Below are positions 8,920 to 17,253 of a stretch of DNA of 64,000 nt, piece by piece. Source of the DNA: Microbacterium sp. GTDB lineage: Bacteria > Actinomycetota > Actinomycetes > Actinomycetales > Microbacteriaceae. The translations under genes and the position numbers were made by a program. How positions within the stretch are numbered: position 1 is the stretch's first letter; every line of letters starts with the position of its first letter. The stretch is from contig JAFKIL010000004.1 of NCBI GenBank assembly GCA_017306415.1, positions 62,001 through 126,000 on the forward strand, given 5' to 3'. A model generated the notes under the pieces. That model was not told where the DNA came from and searched no databases. It worked only from the letters and a program-made list of their open reading frames with translations.

Positions 8920-9552
8920 GTGTCAGACGTGAAGGTGACGACGCGTAGCCGCGAGAACACGCGCGCCCGGCTGCTCGACGCCGCCTTCGAGGTGTTCGCC
9001 GAAGTCGGGCTGGACGCGGCATCCGTCGAGGCGATCTGCGAGCGCGCCGGATTCACTCGAGGGGCGTTCTACTCCAACTTCGAGTCGAAGGACGAGCTGT
9101 TCCTGGAACTGGTGACCGGCGTGGCCGAGCAGAAGCTCGCCGCCGTCACGGCGCGCGTGCGCGAACTCGCCTCAGCGCAGCCGCGGCCGACCAGCCCCGA
9201 GGAGATCGTGCAGAAGGTCGTCGACATCTCGGTCGACACGCGGCGGGGTGTGCTGCTGATGAGCGAGATCCGGATCAAGGCGATGCGCGACCCCCGCACC
9301 GCCGTCGCCTATCGAGCCTGGCAGCGAGGCATGGTCGACCGCGTGGAGGGAATCATCAGCGAGCTCGCCCAGACGTACGATCTGCGGCTGCGCATGCCGG
9401 CCGGGGATTTCGCGCGGATGGTGCTCGCCGTCTGGGAGACCACCTCGGTGAACGCCGTCATCGAGGGCCTCGACTTCGACGACACGGCCGCGCTCGTCGG
9501 GCGGCGTACGCAGCAGCTCGCGACGGCCGTGGTGGACGGCTTCGGTCGCTGA
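8920..9552 (+). CDS. TetR/AcrR-family regulator
   Basis: A 210-residue one-component regulator. The N-terminal helix-turn-helix spans about residues 12-58, with the typical stretch GFTRGAFYSNFESKDELF. The C-terminal ligand domain is not diagnostic. I chose the GTG at 8920 because a GGAGGG ribosome-binding site sits 8 nt upstream and the TetR domain begins soon after it; an upstream in-frame GTG at 8869 would add 17 residues of no recognisable fold. Divergent orientation and a palindrome in the gap suggest it represses the MMPL-YhgE operon and itself. The inducing ligand is unknown. Confidence 0.9.
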   Translation: MSDVKVTTRSRENTRARLLDAAFEVFAEVGLDAASVEAICERAGFTRGAFYSNFESKDELFLELVTGVAEQKLAAVTARVRELASAQPRPTSPEEIVQKVVDISVDTRRGVLLMSEIRIKAMRDPRTAVAYRAWQRGMVDRVEGIISELAQTYDLRLRMPAGDFARMVLAVWETTSVNAVIEGLDFDDTAALVGRRTQQLATAVVDGFGR

Positions 9553-9570
9553 TACCGCTCGACGTCGACG

Positions 9571-10566
9571 TCAGGATGCCGCGCCCGCGGCCAGCAGAGC
9601 GTGGCACCGGGTCAGGCGCTCGATCCACCAGTCACGGCGGTCGTGCGGCGCGGCGGCGTCCTCCAGTCGCTCCTCGTCGGGCGTGATCCGTCCCACCGGG
9701 AGCACCCCGCCGCGGGGCGCGAGCGGCGGGTCGACGACGTCGGCGAGGAACAGGGACGCCGTGCCCAGTCCGCAGTCGTAGTCGAGCTCGGGAAGCGCGG
9801 CGGCCAGGGCGACTCCCATCGCGAGGCCGACCGACGTGTCCAGCGCGCTCGAGACGACGGCGGGAAGCCCCGCCTCGGCGACGATGTCGAGCGCGCGGCG
9901 CACACCGCCCAGCGGCTGCGCCTTCACGACGAGCAGATCCGCGGCGCCGGCGCGGGCGACGGCGAGCGGGTCGGCGGCCTTGCGCACGCACTCATCCGCG
10001 GCGATCGGGATGCCGAGGTACTTCACGCGGCGCCGCAGCTCGGCCAGCTCGTCGACCGTCTCGCACGGCTGCTCGACGTACTCGAGGTCGAACTCGGCGA
10101 GCGCGTGGACGGCGTGCTCGGCCTCGTCCACGTTCCAGCCGCCGTTCGCATCGATGCGCACACGCCCCTCGACGCCCATCGCCTCCCGCACGGCTCGCAC
10201 GCGCGCGACGTCGTCGGCGAGCATCTGTCCCCGCTCCGCCACCTTCACCTTCGCGGTGCGGCAGCCGTCGAAGCGGGCGAGCACCCCGGCGACGGACGCC
10301 GCGGCCACCGCGGGCACGGTGGCGTTGACGGGGATCTCGGTGCGGCGCCCGGCGGGCTGCGGCACCCAGCCGAAGTCGACGGCGGCGGCGAGCCATGCGG
10401 ACGCCTCGGCGTCGCCGTACTCGACGAACGGCGAGAACTCCGTCCAGCCCTCGGGCCCCTCCAGCAGCAGCGCCTCGCGGACGTCGACGCCGCGGAAGCG
10501 CGTCGCGAGCGGGAGCGCGACCACGCGGGCGGTGGCGAGGAGTTCGTCGAGCGGGGGGAGGGGCAT
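9571..10566 (-). CDS. menC: o-Succinylbenzoate synthase
   Basis: A 331-residue enolase-superfamily enzyme that dehydrates SHCHC to o-succinylbenzoate in menaquinone synthesis. The family's active-site elements can be read in order: the KxK pair (KVKVAE), the first metal ligand in RIDANGGW, the second in EYVEQP, the third in AADECVRK, and the last lysine in LLVVKAQPLGG. ATG at 10566 was preferred over 10575 because a GAGGAT hexamer lies 7 nt upstream, matching the leaderless spacing seen elsewhere here. The gene faces away from the other men genes, which begin with menB about 2.3 kb away. Confidence 0.92.
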   Translation of the reverse strand: MPLPPLDELLATARVVALPLATRFRGVDVREALLLEGPEGWTEFSPFVEYGDAEASAWLAAAVDFGWVPQPAGRRTEIPVNATVPAVAAASVAGVLARFDGCRTAKVKVAERGQMLADDVARVRAVREAMGVEGRVRIDANGGWNVDEAEHAVHALAEFDLEYVEQPCETVDELAELRRRVKYLGIPIAADECVRKAADPLAVARAGAADLLVVKAQPLGGVRRALDIVAEAGLPAVVSSALDTSVGLAMGVALAAALPELDYDCGLGTASLFLADVVDPPLAPRGGVLPVGRITPDEERLEDAAAPHDRRDWWIERLTRCHALLAAGAAS

Positions 10567-10640
10567 GCCGCCCATCCTCTCAGGCGTGCGGCCGCGCGGC
10601 GACGACCGGGTGCCCGGGCGGCGGCTCGGTTCCGTCCAGC

Positions 10641-10716
10641 GTCGCAGATTCAGGAGAGACCGGGCTCCGGCGACCCGTGCGGCCGGAGAAGCGCCGGATT
10701 TTCCTGAATATGCGAC
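10641..10716. repeat. Long imperfect inverted repeat between menC and padR
   Basis: Arms 10641-10655 and 10702-10716 pair at 14 of 15 positions, around a 46-nt GC-rich centre that can fold further (a CTCCGG/CCGGAG stem). It lies between divergent genes, so a terminator role is unlikely. Confidence 0.6.
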
Positions 10717-10750
10717 CGGTGCTCCCTATCAATCGATGTGTGATTGACGA

Positions 10751-10769
10751 TAGTGTGTGACACACAGTA
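10751..10769. promoter_or_regulatory. Probable PadR operator (19-bp odd palindrome)
   Basis: A palindrome centred on A10760 has 8 of 9 paired positions (core TGTGTGACACACA). It ends 12 nt before the PadR start codon, the usual place for PadR autoregulation. Confidence 0.55.
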
Positions 10770-10780
10770 ATGTGATGCGC

Positions 10781-11116
10781 ATGAGCGACGATGAGATCCT
10801 CGACACGCACCTGCAGGAGCTGCGGCGCGGCACGGTCGTGCTGGCCTGCCTGCGGCTGCTGGCGCGGCCCGGCTACGGGTACGGCCTGCTCGAAGAGCTC
10901 GCCGCGCGCGGCTTCGCCACAGACGCCAACACGCTCTACCCCCTCCTTCGCCGACTCGAGAAGCAGGGGCACCTCACCAGCGAGTGGAACACCGACGAGG
11001 CCCGGCCGCGCAAGTTCTACCGCACCAGCGCGACCGGCCACACGCTCGCCCGGTCGCTCACCGCCGAATTCCGCTCGATCGCCGACGCGATCGCAGCACT
11101 CCCCGAGGAGGACTGA
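10781..11116 (+). CDS. PadR-family regulator (first PadR-HAAS module)
   Basis: A 111-residue winged-helix PadR protein of the short subfamily. Typical segments are GYGYGLLEEL in helix 2, NTLYPLLRRLEKQGHL in the recognition helix, and a wing with RPRKFYRTSATG. The ATG at 10781 is preferred to an in-frame GTG at 10757 because the latter would start inside the palindrome that looks like its operator. The next gene begins at position 11118 with one base between, so they are co-translated. PadR plus HAAS-domain membrane protein is a recurring pair; a second copy is at 20192-21438. Confidence 0.9.
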   Translation: MSDDEILDTHLQELRRGTVVLACLRLLARPGYGYGLLEELAARGFATDANTLYPLLRRLEKQGHLTSEWNTDEARPRKFYRTSATGHTLARSLTAEFRSIADAIAALPEED

Positions 11117-11117
11117 C

Positions 11118-12062
11118 ATGCCCGAGACCCCCACCCTCACCGACCGCTACGTCGACGCCGCCATGCGGACCGTTCCCGAGAGCCAGCGGGTCGACCTGGC
11201 CGCCGAGCTGCGCGGCTCGATCGCCGACCAGGTCGAGGCGCGCGAAGACGCGGGCGAGCGGAAGGATGCCGCAGAGCGGGCGGTGCTCACCGAGCTCGGC
11301 GACCCCGACAAGCTCGCCGCCGGCTACACGGGCCGGCAGCTCCACCTCATCGGCCCGCGGTACTACCTCGACTGGTGGCGCCTGCTGAAGCTGCTGCTGT
11401 GGATCGTGCTGCCCTGCACGGCGTTCGGGGTCGCCCTCGGCCAGACGCTGAGCGGCGCCGCCGTCGGCGGGATCATCGGCTCGGCCGTGGCCGCGATGCT
11501 CACCGCCGCCGTGCACGTGGGGTTCTGGACGACGCTGGTCTTCGTCATCCTGGAGCGCACCGGCCACGAGACGATGGATGCCGGTCCGTGGACGCCCGAC
11601 CGCCTGCCGGAGCCCCGGCAGCAGGGCGCGGGGTTCGGGGAGATGCTCACCTCGATCGTGTGGCTGCTCATCCTCGCGGGCCTCGTGGTGTGGGACCTCA
11701 CGCTCGGATTCGTCCCGGGGCGGCGCCTCTCCTTCCTCAACCCCGCGCTCTGGCCCGTGGGGGCCGTGCTGCTGTTCGCGCTCATGGCCGTCGCGGCGGT
11801 CCTCGCGGTGCTCGTGTACGTCCGCCGCCGCTGGACCTACGGCCTCGCCGTCGCGAACGCCGTGCTCTCGCTCGCGGTCGTCGCGGTGCTCCTCGTGTTC
11901 GGTCCCGTGATCGACCCCGCATTCTTCGCCGCACTCATCGACGGGCCGGATGCCGTGAAGGTGCAGCAGATCGTGACGATCGTGCTCTGGTTCGGCATCG
12001 CGGCCGTCGCGGTGTGGACCGTCCTCGACGGCTTCCTCAAGGCCCGTCGCGCGGCTCGCTGA
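11118..12062 (+). CDS. HAAS-domain membrane protein
   Basis: A 314-residue protein. Residues about 5-70 form the helical HAAS (permease-prefix, DUF1700-like) domain, with the repeated acidic helix pattern ending in ELGDPDKLAAGY. About six membrane segments follow between residues 95 and 310. HAAS domains are encoded next to PadR regulators and are thought to couple membrane state to PadR activity; the signal is unknown. It is cotranscribed with the PadR gene just upstream. No transporter follows directly, unlike the second module at 20.2 kb. Confidence 0.82.
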   Translation: MPETPTLTDRYVDAAMRTVPESQRVDLAAELRGSIADQVEAREDAGERKDAAERAVLTELGDPDKLAAGYTGRQLHLIGPRYYLDWWRLLKLLLWIVLPCTAFGVALGQTLSGAAVGGIIGSAVAAMLTAAVHVGFWTTLVFVILERTGHETMDAGPWTPDRLPEPRQQGAGFGEMLTSIVWLLILAGLVVWDLTLGFVPGRRLSFLNPALWPVGAVLLFALMAVAAVLAVLVYVRRRWTYGLAVANAVLSLAVVAVLLVFGPVIDPAFFAALIDGPDAVKVQQIVTIVLWFGIAAVAVWTVLDGFLKARRAAR

Positions 12063-12090
12063 CCCGCGGACACGCCCTCCGGGGCCGGAA

Positions 12091-12096
12091 TAGGCT
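12091..12096 (+). promoter_or_regulatory. TAGGCT -10 element
   Basis: TAGGCT ends 6 nt before the ATG at 12103; no ribosome-binding site is seen. Likely leaderless transcript. Confidence 0.6.
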
Positions 12097-12102
12097 GGCA
12101 GC

Positions 12103-12891
12103 ATGCCTCTTCTCGACACCCCGGTGCGCCTCGGCGTGCAGATCGAACCCCAGCAGGTCCCGTATTCGGCCATCCGCGATGCGGTGCGTCGCCTCGAGGA
12201 CCTCGGCGTGGACATCCTGTTCAACTGGGACCACTTCTTCCCGCTCTCGCGCGACCCCGACGGGATGCACTTCGAGGCGTGGACGATGCTCGGCGCGTGG
12301 GCCGAGCAGACCGAGCGGGTCGAGTTCGGGACGCTGGTCAACTGCAACAGCTACCGCAACGCCGACCTCCAGGCCGACATGGCCCGCACGCTCGACCACA
12401 TCAGCGGGGGCCGGTTCCTCTTCGGCACGGGTTCGGGGTGGTTCGAGCGCGACTACGACGAGTACGGCTACGAGTTCGGCACGCCCGGATCCCGGCTGCG
12501 CGACCTCGAGCGGGGCCTCGCGCGGATCGAGGCGCGCTGGGCGAAGCTGAACCCAGCGCCGACGCGCCGCATCCCGGTCATGATCGGCGGCAAGGGCGAG
12601 CAGAAGACGCTGCGCCTGGTCGCGCGGCACGCCGACATCTGGCACAGCTTCGTGCGGCCCGACGAGATCGCGCACAAGGTCGAGATCATCGACCGCTGGG
12701 GCGCCGAGGAGGGGCGCGACACCTCGGGCATCGTCGTCTCGAACGAGCTCAAGCGCCGCGAGGTCGCCGACGCCGACGCGCTGTACGCGGCCGGGACGCG
12801 CCTGTTCACGCTGGGGTTCGAGGGTCCCGACTGGGACTACGACCTCGTGCGCTCGTGGCTGCGCTGGCGCGACGGGAAGAACGGGGCATGA
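12103..12891 (+). CDS. LLM-class F420-dependent oxidoreductase
   Basis: A 262-residue luciferase-like TIM-barrel oxidoreductase. The actinobacterial F420-dependent form is suggested by an N-terminal strand with RLGVQIEPQQ, then NWDHFFPL, the GTLVNCNSYRN loop and SGGRFLFGTGSGW, a family motif near the cofactor phosphate. Substrate unknown. Its stop overlaps the menB start by four bases (ATGA), so it is translationally coupled to menaquinone synthesis, although no established menaquinone step uses this enzyme class. F420 rather than FMN use is inferred from subfamily resemblance. Confidence 0.85.
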   Translation: MPLLDTPVRLGVQIEPQQVPYSAIRDAVRRLEDLGVDILFNWDHFFPLSRDPDGMHFEAWTMLGAWAEQTERVEFGTLVNCNSYRNADLQADMARTLDHISGGRFLFGTGSGWFERDYDEYGYEFGTPGSRLRDLERGLARIEARWAKLNPAPTRRIPVMIGGKGEQKTLRLVARHADIWHSFVRPDEIAHKVEIIDRWGAEEGRDTSGIVVSNELKRREVADADALYAAGTRLFTLGFEGPDWDYDLVRSWLRWRDGKNGA

Positions 12892-13790
12892 GCGTCTCGG
12901 AGCTGTTCGACGACGCCGTGTGGCGCGTCGCGCCGGGGGCCGGGGCGTACACCGACATCACGGCGCACGTGTCGGACGACGGGCGGATCGCCCGCATCGC
13001 CTTCGACCGGCCGGAGGTGCGCAACGCCTTCCGCCCGCACACCGTCGACGAGCTCTACCGTGCGCTGGACATCGCCCGCCAGGATCCGCGGATCGGCGTC
13101 GTGCTCCTCACCGGCAACGGCCCGAGCCCCAAGGACGGCGGCTGGGCGTTCTGCTCGGGCGGCGACCAGCGCATCCGCGGCAGGGACGGCTACAAGTACT
13201 CGGCTGACGAGGCCGCGGTGGGCGATCCCGCGAGGACGGGGCGGCTGCACATCCTCGAGGTGCAGCGGCTCATCCGGTTCATGCCGAAGGTCGTCATCGC
13301 AGTGATCCCCGGCTGGGCGGCCGGCGGTGGACACTCGCTGCACGTCGTGTGCGACCTGACGATCGCCTCGGCGGAGCACGGCCGGTTCAAGCAGACCGAC
13401 GCCGACGTGGGTTCGTTCGACGCCGGGTACGGCTCGGCCTATTTCGCCCGGCAGATCGGGCAGAAGCTCGCGCGCGAGGTGTTCTTCCTCGCCGAGGAGT
13501 ACTCGGCCCAGCGCGCGTACGAGATGGGCGCCGTCAACCGCGTCGTGCCGCACGCCGACCTCGAACGCGAGGCGATCGTGATGGCACGCACGATCCTCAC
13601 GAAGTCGCCGACGGCCATCCGCATGCTCAAGTTCGCCTTCAACGCGGTCGACGACGGGCTCGTGGGCCAGCAGGTGTTCGCGGGCGAGGCGACCCGCCTG
13701 GCGTACGGCACGGATGAGGCCGTCGAGGGGCGCGACGCGTTCCTCGAGAAGCGCGACCCGGACTGGTCGCCCTACCCCTGGCACTTCTGA
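12888..13790 (+). CDS. menB: 1,4-Dihydroxy-2-naphthoyl-CoA synthase
   Basis: A 300-residue crotonase-fold enzyme that closes the second ring of the naphthoquinone from o-succinylbenzoyl-CoA. MenB-specific stretches are clear: AFCSGGDQ in the oxyanion-hole strand, GWAAGGGHSLHVVCDLT, and DADVGSFDAGYGS carrying the catalytic aspartate and tyrosine region. The C-terminus ends with DPDWSPYPWHF, as in other MenB proteins. ATG overlaps the stop of the preceding oxidoreductase. A long palindrome starts at the stop codon. Confidence 0.96.
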   Translation: MSVSELFDDAVWRVAPGAGAYTDITAHVSDDGRIARIAFDRPEVRNAFRPHTVDELYRALDIARQDPRIGVVLLTGNGPSPKDGGWAFCSGGDQRIRGRDGYKYSADEAAVGDPARTGRLHILEVQRLIRFMPKVVIAVIPGWAAGGGHSLHVVCDLTIASAEHGRFKQTDADVGSFDAGYGSAYFARQIGQKLAREVFFLAEEYSAQRAYEMGAVNRVVPHADLEREAIVMARTILTKSPTAIRMLKFAFNAVDDGLVGQQVFAGEATRLAYGTDEAVEGRDAFLEKRDPDWSPYPWHF

Positions 13791-13870
13791 TGTCGCAGAA
13801 GCAGGCTGAATCGGCCTTCGGAGGCTCGCCGGCGCTGCGGTGGGCCGAACCAGCCTGCTTGTCCGACGTC
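13789..13870. repeat. Long imperfect inverted repeat after menB
   Basis: Core arms 13799-13816 and 13843-13860 pair at 16 of 18 positions; weaker pairing (7 of 10) extends outward on each side, taking the left arm into the menB stop. Centre 26 nt. It could terminate or process menB mRNA ahead of menE, but there is no T-tract. Confidence 0.7.
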
Positions 13871-13890
13871 GCGCGGTCGGGACATCGCCG

Positions 13891-15045
13891 ATGAGGCTCG
13901 AGCCGCTCGACGCCGACGACCCGCGGGACGTCCTCCGGGCGCTGCGGGCCGCCCTCAACGGATCGGGGCCGGCCCTCGGCCTCGGGATGACGACGGCCGC
14001 CTCTCGCGAGGTCGCACCGGGGACCGCGGTCGTCGTGACCACCTCCGGGTCCACCGGCGTCCCGAAGAGCGTCGTCCTCGGGCGCAGCGCCCTCACCTCC
14101 AGCGCGCTCGCGACGGCGGACCGGATCGGCGAGGGCGCCTGGCTCCTCGCCCTGCCCGCGGGATACGTGGCCGGGCTCCAGGTGCTCGTCCGGTCCCTCG
14201 TCGCCGGGCGCGAACCCGCGCTCCTGTCGGGCTCGTTCACCCCGCAGGCCTTCGCGGCGGCGGCGCTCATGATGGCGTCCAGCGAGCACGGCGAGCGCAT
14301 CCCGGCGTTCACCTCGCTCGTCCCCGCGCAACTCGTCCGGCTGCTCGATGCGGCGGAGGAGGATGCCACGGTGCGGACCGCGCTGCGGTCGTTCGCGGCC
14401 ATCCTGATCGGCGGCCAGGCGCTCCCCGCGGCCACCCTCGAGCGCGCACGGGATGCCGGGGCGCGCATCGTGCGGACGTACGGCTCGACCGAGACGTGCG
14501 GCGGATGCGTCTACGACGGCGTGCCGCTCGACGGCGTCGGGCTGCGGATCTCGGACGGCGAGGTGCAGCTCTCCGGCCCGACCCTCGCCGACGGGTACCT
14601 CGGCGACGCGGAGCTCACCGATCGGGTGTTCGTCCGCGACGTCGCGGGCACCCGGTGGTACCGCACGGGGGACGCCGGCATCGTCGAGGACGGCGTGCTG
14701 CGGGTGCACGGCCGCATCGACAACGTCATCGTCTCCGGCGGCATCAACGTCTCGCTCGATCGCGTGGAGCGGCTCGTCCGCGGCGTCCCCGGGCTCGAGT
14801 CGGCGGTCGTCGTCGGGGTGGAGGACGCGCGCTGGGGCGAGGCATCCGTCATCGTCGCCCCCCGCGGCCCTGCGCTGCGACGGAGCGAGGCCGAGCAGCT
14901 CGACGAGGCGCGCGCCGCCGTCGCGGAGGGGATCGGGCCGCACGCCCGCCCGTCGCGGCTCGTGCTGGTGGACGAGCTCGCCGCCCTCCCGAGCGGCAAG
15001 CCCGACCGGGAGTCGATCCGCCGGGCCGTCTCCGCCCTCCACTGA
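13891..15045 (+). CDS. menE: o-Succinylbenzoate-CoA ligase
   Basis: A 384-residue ANL-superfamily acyl-CoA synthetase, a compact form that is common for actinobacterial MenE. It activates o-succinylbenzoate with ATP and CoA, supplying MenB. The AMP-binding P-loop reads TTSGSTGVPKSV (about residues 48-59). The A5-type motif is RTYGSTETCGG and the A7 region is RTGDAG. The C-terminal domain holds GRIDNVIVSGG and a final PSGKPDR with the catalytic lysine. The ATG at 13891 lies just past the palindrome; an in-frame start at 13840 would lie inside the palindrome and was rejected. Confidence 0.94.
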   Translation: MRLEPLDADDPRDVLRALRAALNGSGPALGLGMTTAASREVAPGTAVVVTTSGSTGVPKSVVLGRSALTSSALATADRIGEGAWLLALPAGYVAGLQVLVRSLVAGREPALLSGSFTPQAFAAAALMMASSEHGERIPAFTSLVPAQLVRLLDAAEEDATVRTALRSFAAILIGGQALPAATLERARDAGARIVRTYGSTETCGGCVYDGVPLDGVGLRISDGEVQLSGPTLADGYLGDAELTDRVFVRDVAGTRWYRTGDAGIVEDGVLRVHGRIDNVIVSGGINVSLDRVERLVRGVPGLESAVVVGVEDARWGEASVIVAPRGPALRRSEAEQLDEARAAVAEGIGPHARPSRLVLVDELAALPSGKPDRESIRRAVSALH

Positions 15046-15060
15046 GCGCGGCGGCACGAT

Positions 15061-15444
15061 TCAGGCCGCGGGGGCGGGCCCGACCTGCACCACGCAGAAG
15101 CGGTTGCCCTCGGTGTCCTCCAGGACGACCCAGTCCGCGTCGTCCGGGTAGTTCTGCCAGTCGACCTCGTGGGCGCCGAGCCCGAGCAGGCGCCGCACCT
15201 CGGCGGCCTGATCGTCGGCGTACAGATCGAGGTGGATGCGCGGCGGGTAGTGCTGCGGATACCCGGTGACGGAGAGCGCGATGCTCGTGCCCGGTCCCTC
15301 CCATCCGGACTTCGCCGGAGGGTCGAGGATGACCCAGTCGTCCGTCGGCGGACGACGGTCCACGTAGTCCAGCGCCGTGCGCCAGAACTGAGCTGCCCGG
15401 GGGAGGTCCTCCACGGTCAGCACGATCGTTCCGAAGGTCAGCAT
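15061..15444 (-). CDS. VOC-family (glyoxalase-like) protein
   Basis: A 127-residue vicinal-oxygen-chelate fold protein with two beta-alpha-beta-beta-beta units. The first begins TIVLTVEDLPRAAQFW; the second includes IHLDLYADDQAAEVRRLL and ends with VVLEDTEGNRFCVVQ. Possible metal ligands are the histidine in IHLDLY and the glutamate in DTEGNRF. Function unknown; many such proteins act as resistance or metabolite-binding proteins. ATG at 15444 is preferred because GAGAAT lies 7 nt upstream, fitting the leaderless pattern. It is convergent with menE, 15 bp apart, and divergent from menA. Confidence 0.85.
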   Translation of the reverse strand: MLTFGTIVLTVEDLPRAAQFWRTALDYVDRRPPTDDWVILDPPAKSGWEGPGTSIALSVTGYPQHYPPRIHLDLYADDQAAEVRRLLGLGAHEVDWQNYPDDADWVVLEDTEGNRFCVVQVGPAPAA

Positions 15445-15524
15445 GCGGCCCATTCTCCGGCCGGCCGCGAGCGCGTCAAGGGGGTCGACGGTCGCGCTGA
15501 GCGCGTCCTCATCGGTCCGCCCTC

Positions 15525-15530
15525 TAGGAT
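15525..15530 (+). promoter_or_regulatory. TAGGAT -10 element for menA
   Basis: TAGGAT ends 8 nt before the GTG at 15539; supports that start and a leaderless message. Confidence 0.55.
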
Positions 15531-15538
15531 TTCGGATC

Positions 15539-16513
15539 GTGGCAGCCAAGACGAGCAAGAACCGCAAGCGCACCGGACCCCGTAAGCAGCCCCGGCGCGG
15601 GAATCCGCAGTGGGCGCAGGCGCAGGTGCGGCACGCGCGCAAGGCGACGGCGGGCGACTGGATCGGCGCCGCACGGCTGCGCACCCTCCCGCTCGCCGCG
15701 ACACCCGTCCTGATCGGGACGGGCGCGGCCCACACGGTGGACGTGCAGTTCCACTGGGTGCTGGCCCTCGGATGCCTCCTGGTCGCGGTCTTCCTCCAGA
15801 TCGGCGTGAACTACGCCAACGACTACAGCGACGGCGTGCGCGGCACCGACGCGGTGCGGGTGGGGCCCGCCCGGCTGACGGCATCCGGCGGCGCGAAGCC
15901 CCGCACGGTGCTGACCGTGGCGCTCGTCTTCTTCGCGCTGGCCGCGCTCGTCGGCCTGGCGCTCGTCATCCGCACCCAGCAGTGGTGGCTCATCGCCGTG
16001 GGGGCGGCGGCCATCCTCGCCGCGTGGTTCTACACCGGCGGCAAGCGCCCGTACGGCTACTACGGCCTCGGCGAGCTGTTCGTCTTCGTCTTCTTCGGAC
16101 TCGTCGCCACCCTCGGCACCACGTGGATCCAGGTCCAGGCCGCGCCCCAGGAGGCCTGGCTGGGCGCCATCGCCGCGGGGTTCCTGGCGTGCGCCGTCCT
16201 GGTCGCGAACAACCTGCGCGACATCGACCAGGACAGGCTCGCGGGCAAGCGCACCCTGTCGGTCCTGATCGGGCGCCGCGCATCGCAGTGGCTGTTCACG
16301 GCGTTCCTCGTGCTCGCGTTCGTGATCGCGGGCTTCATCGCGATCTTCTACCCGGTGGCCTGGCTCGTGCTCCTGGCGCTGCTCGGCGCCATCCCGGCGA
16401 TGCTGATCGTGTGGATGTACCGTCAGCCGCGGGAGCTCGTCGTCGCGCTCGCGGTGACGTCGTTCACGTCGCTCGCCTATGGCGCCCTCCTCATGCGGGC
16501 GCTGTTCGGCTGA
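15539..16513 (+). CDS. menA: 1,4-Dihydroxy-2-naphthoate polyprenyltransferase
   Basis: A 324-residue UbiA-family membrane prenyltransferase that attaches the polyprenyl tail to DHNA. The first aspartate-rich motif is visible as NYANDYSDG, and the second as NNLRDIDQDRLAGKRT; both bind Mg-diphosphate. About eight or nine membrane segments follow a basic N-terminus rich in Lys and Arg. The GTG at 15539 gives a start just before that basic stretch; longer in-frame starts would overlap the VOC gene on the other strand and its promoter. Confidence 0.94.
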   Translation: MAAKTSKNRKRTGPRKQPRRGNPQWAQAQVRHARKATAGDWIGAARLRTLPLAATPVLIGTGAAHTVDVQFHWVLALGCLLVAVFLQIGVNYANDYSDGVRGTDAVRVGPARLTASGGAKPRTVLTVALVFFALAALVGLALVIRTQQWWLIAVGAAAILAAWFYTGGKRPYGYYGLGELFVFVFFGLVATLGTTWIQVQAAPQEAWLGAIAAGFLACAVLVANNLRDIDQDRLAGKRTLSVLIGRRASQWLFTAFLVLAFVIAGFIAIFYPVAWLVLLALLGAIPAMLIVWMYRQPRELVVALAVTSFTSLAYGALLMRALFG

Positions 16514-16522
16514 CGCCGCAGG

Positions 16523-16816
16523 TCAGCTGTCGCCGGCGGGGCGCTCGCCCCGTGCGAGGTCGTTCGCGGCGTTCTCGATGTCGTCATCCGACGCCTCGCC
16601 CGCCCGCCGGGCGCGCCGCTCCGCGAGCCCGGACGACACGTCGTCCAGGGGGCGGCGGAGGAACAGCATCGACAGCGACAGGCCGATGAGAGCGGCGAAG
16701 ATCGCCGCGAGCCAGTACAGCTGCTGGAAGATCGGGAACAGCATCAGGATGCCGAACGGCACGAGGAACGCGAGCAGCCGCAGCACCGTGTACAGGACGG
16801 CGGAGCGGGTCTTCAT
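16523..16816 (-). CDS. DUF4229-type small membrane protein
   Basis: A 97-residue protein with two membrane segments (about residues 10-28 and 34-51), followed by LRRPLDDVSSGLAERRARR and an acidic tail. This layout fits the actinobacterial DUF4229 family, often found beside men genes; function unknown. It is convergent with menA (9 bp apart). A TAGGAT hexamer 6 nt before the ATG on the minus strand supports the start. Confidence 0.8.
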   Translation of the reverse strand: MKTRSAVLYTVLRLLAFLVPFGILMLFPIFQQLYWLAAIFAALIGLSLSMLFLRRPLDDVSSGLAERRARRAGEASDDDIENAANDLARGERPAGDS

Positions 16817-16822
16817 CGTTCC

Positions 16823-16828
16823 ATCCTA
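16823..16828 (-). promoter_or_regulatory. TAGGAT -10 element for the DUF4229 gene
   Basis: Read on the minus strand, TAGGAT ends 6 nt before the ATG at 16816. Confidence 0.6.
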
Positions 16829-16887
16829 GATCGGCCGCCCCGGGCCACGGTTCGGTCACGGGCCGGGCCCGTGCGCCGGGACGAGCC

Positions 16888-16893
16888 TAGGAT
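16888..16893 (+). promoter_or_regulatory. TAGGAT -10 element for the PLDc_N gene and menD
   Basis: TAGGAT ends 6 nt before the GTG at 16900 and likely drives both this gene and the overlapping menD. Confidence 0.6.
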
Positions 16894-16899
16894 GGGGGT

Positions 16900-17253
16900 G
16901 TGGCTCGGCTGCTCCTGATCCTGGTGCTCGTGGCTGTGGCCTTCTGGGTCTACAGCATCGTCGACTGCGCCGTGCAGTCGCCGACGCGGCATCGCGGCGT
17001 CCCGAAGCCGGTCTGGCTGGTCATCGTCATCCTGTTCCCGGTGCTGGGCGGCATCCTCTGGTTCGTGGTGGGTCGCGCCCGCGCACGGGCGATGATCGTC
17101 CGCGCGCCCGACGACGACCCGGAGTTCCTCAGTCGCCTGGGCACGAAGGCCGAGCAGGCCGAGCGCATCCGTCGTCTCGAGGAGGAGCTCGCGCGCCTCG
17201 ACTCCGAGGACGACGACCCGCCCGTCGGGCCCGCGGACCGTGGCGGCCGCTGA
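16900..17253 (+). CDS. PLDc_N-domain small membrane protein
   Basis: A 117-residue protein with two membrane segments (about residues 3-22 and 40-58) and the PLDc_N signature: WVYSIVDCAVQS, then PKPVWLVIVILFPVLGGILWF. The C-terminal half is a charged, probably coiled-coil helix (ERIRRLEEELARLDSE). PLDc_N domains are membrane anchors; here no phospholipase domain follows, so the role is unknown. The last 14 nt overlap the menD start, implying cotranslation. Confidence 0.8.
   Translation: MARLLLILVLVAVAFWVYSIVDCAVQSPTRHRGVPKPVWLVIVILFPVLGGILWFVVGRARARAMIVRAPDDDPEFLSRLGTKAEQAERIRRLEEELARLDSEDDDPPVGPADRGGR

Noticed and set aside
12279-12887. Frame in front of menB as an N-terminal fusion
   Set aside because: It is out of frame with the LLM oxidoreductase gene that clearly occupies this stretch; MenB homology starts at 12888.
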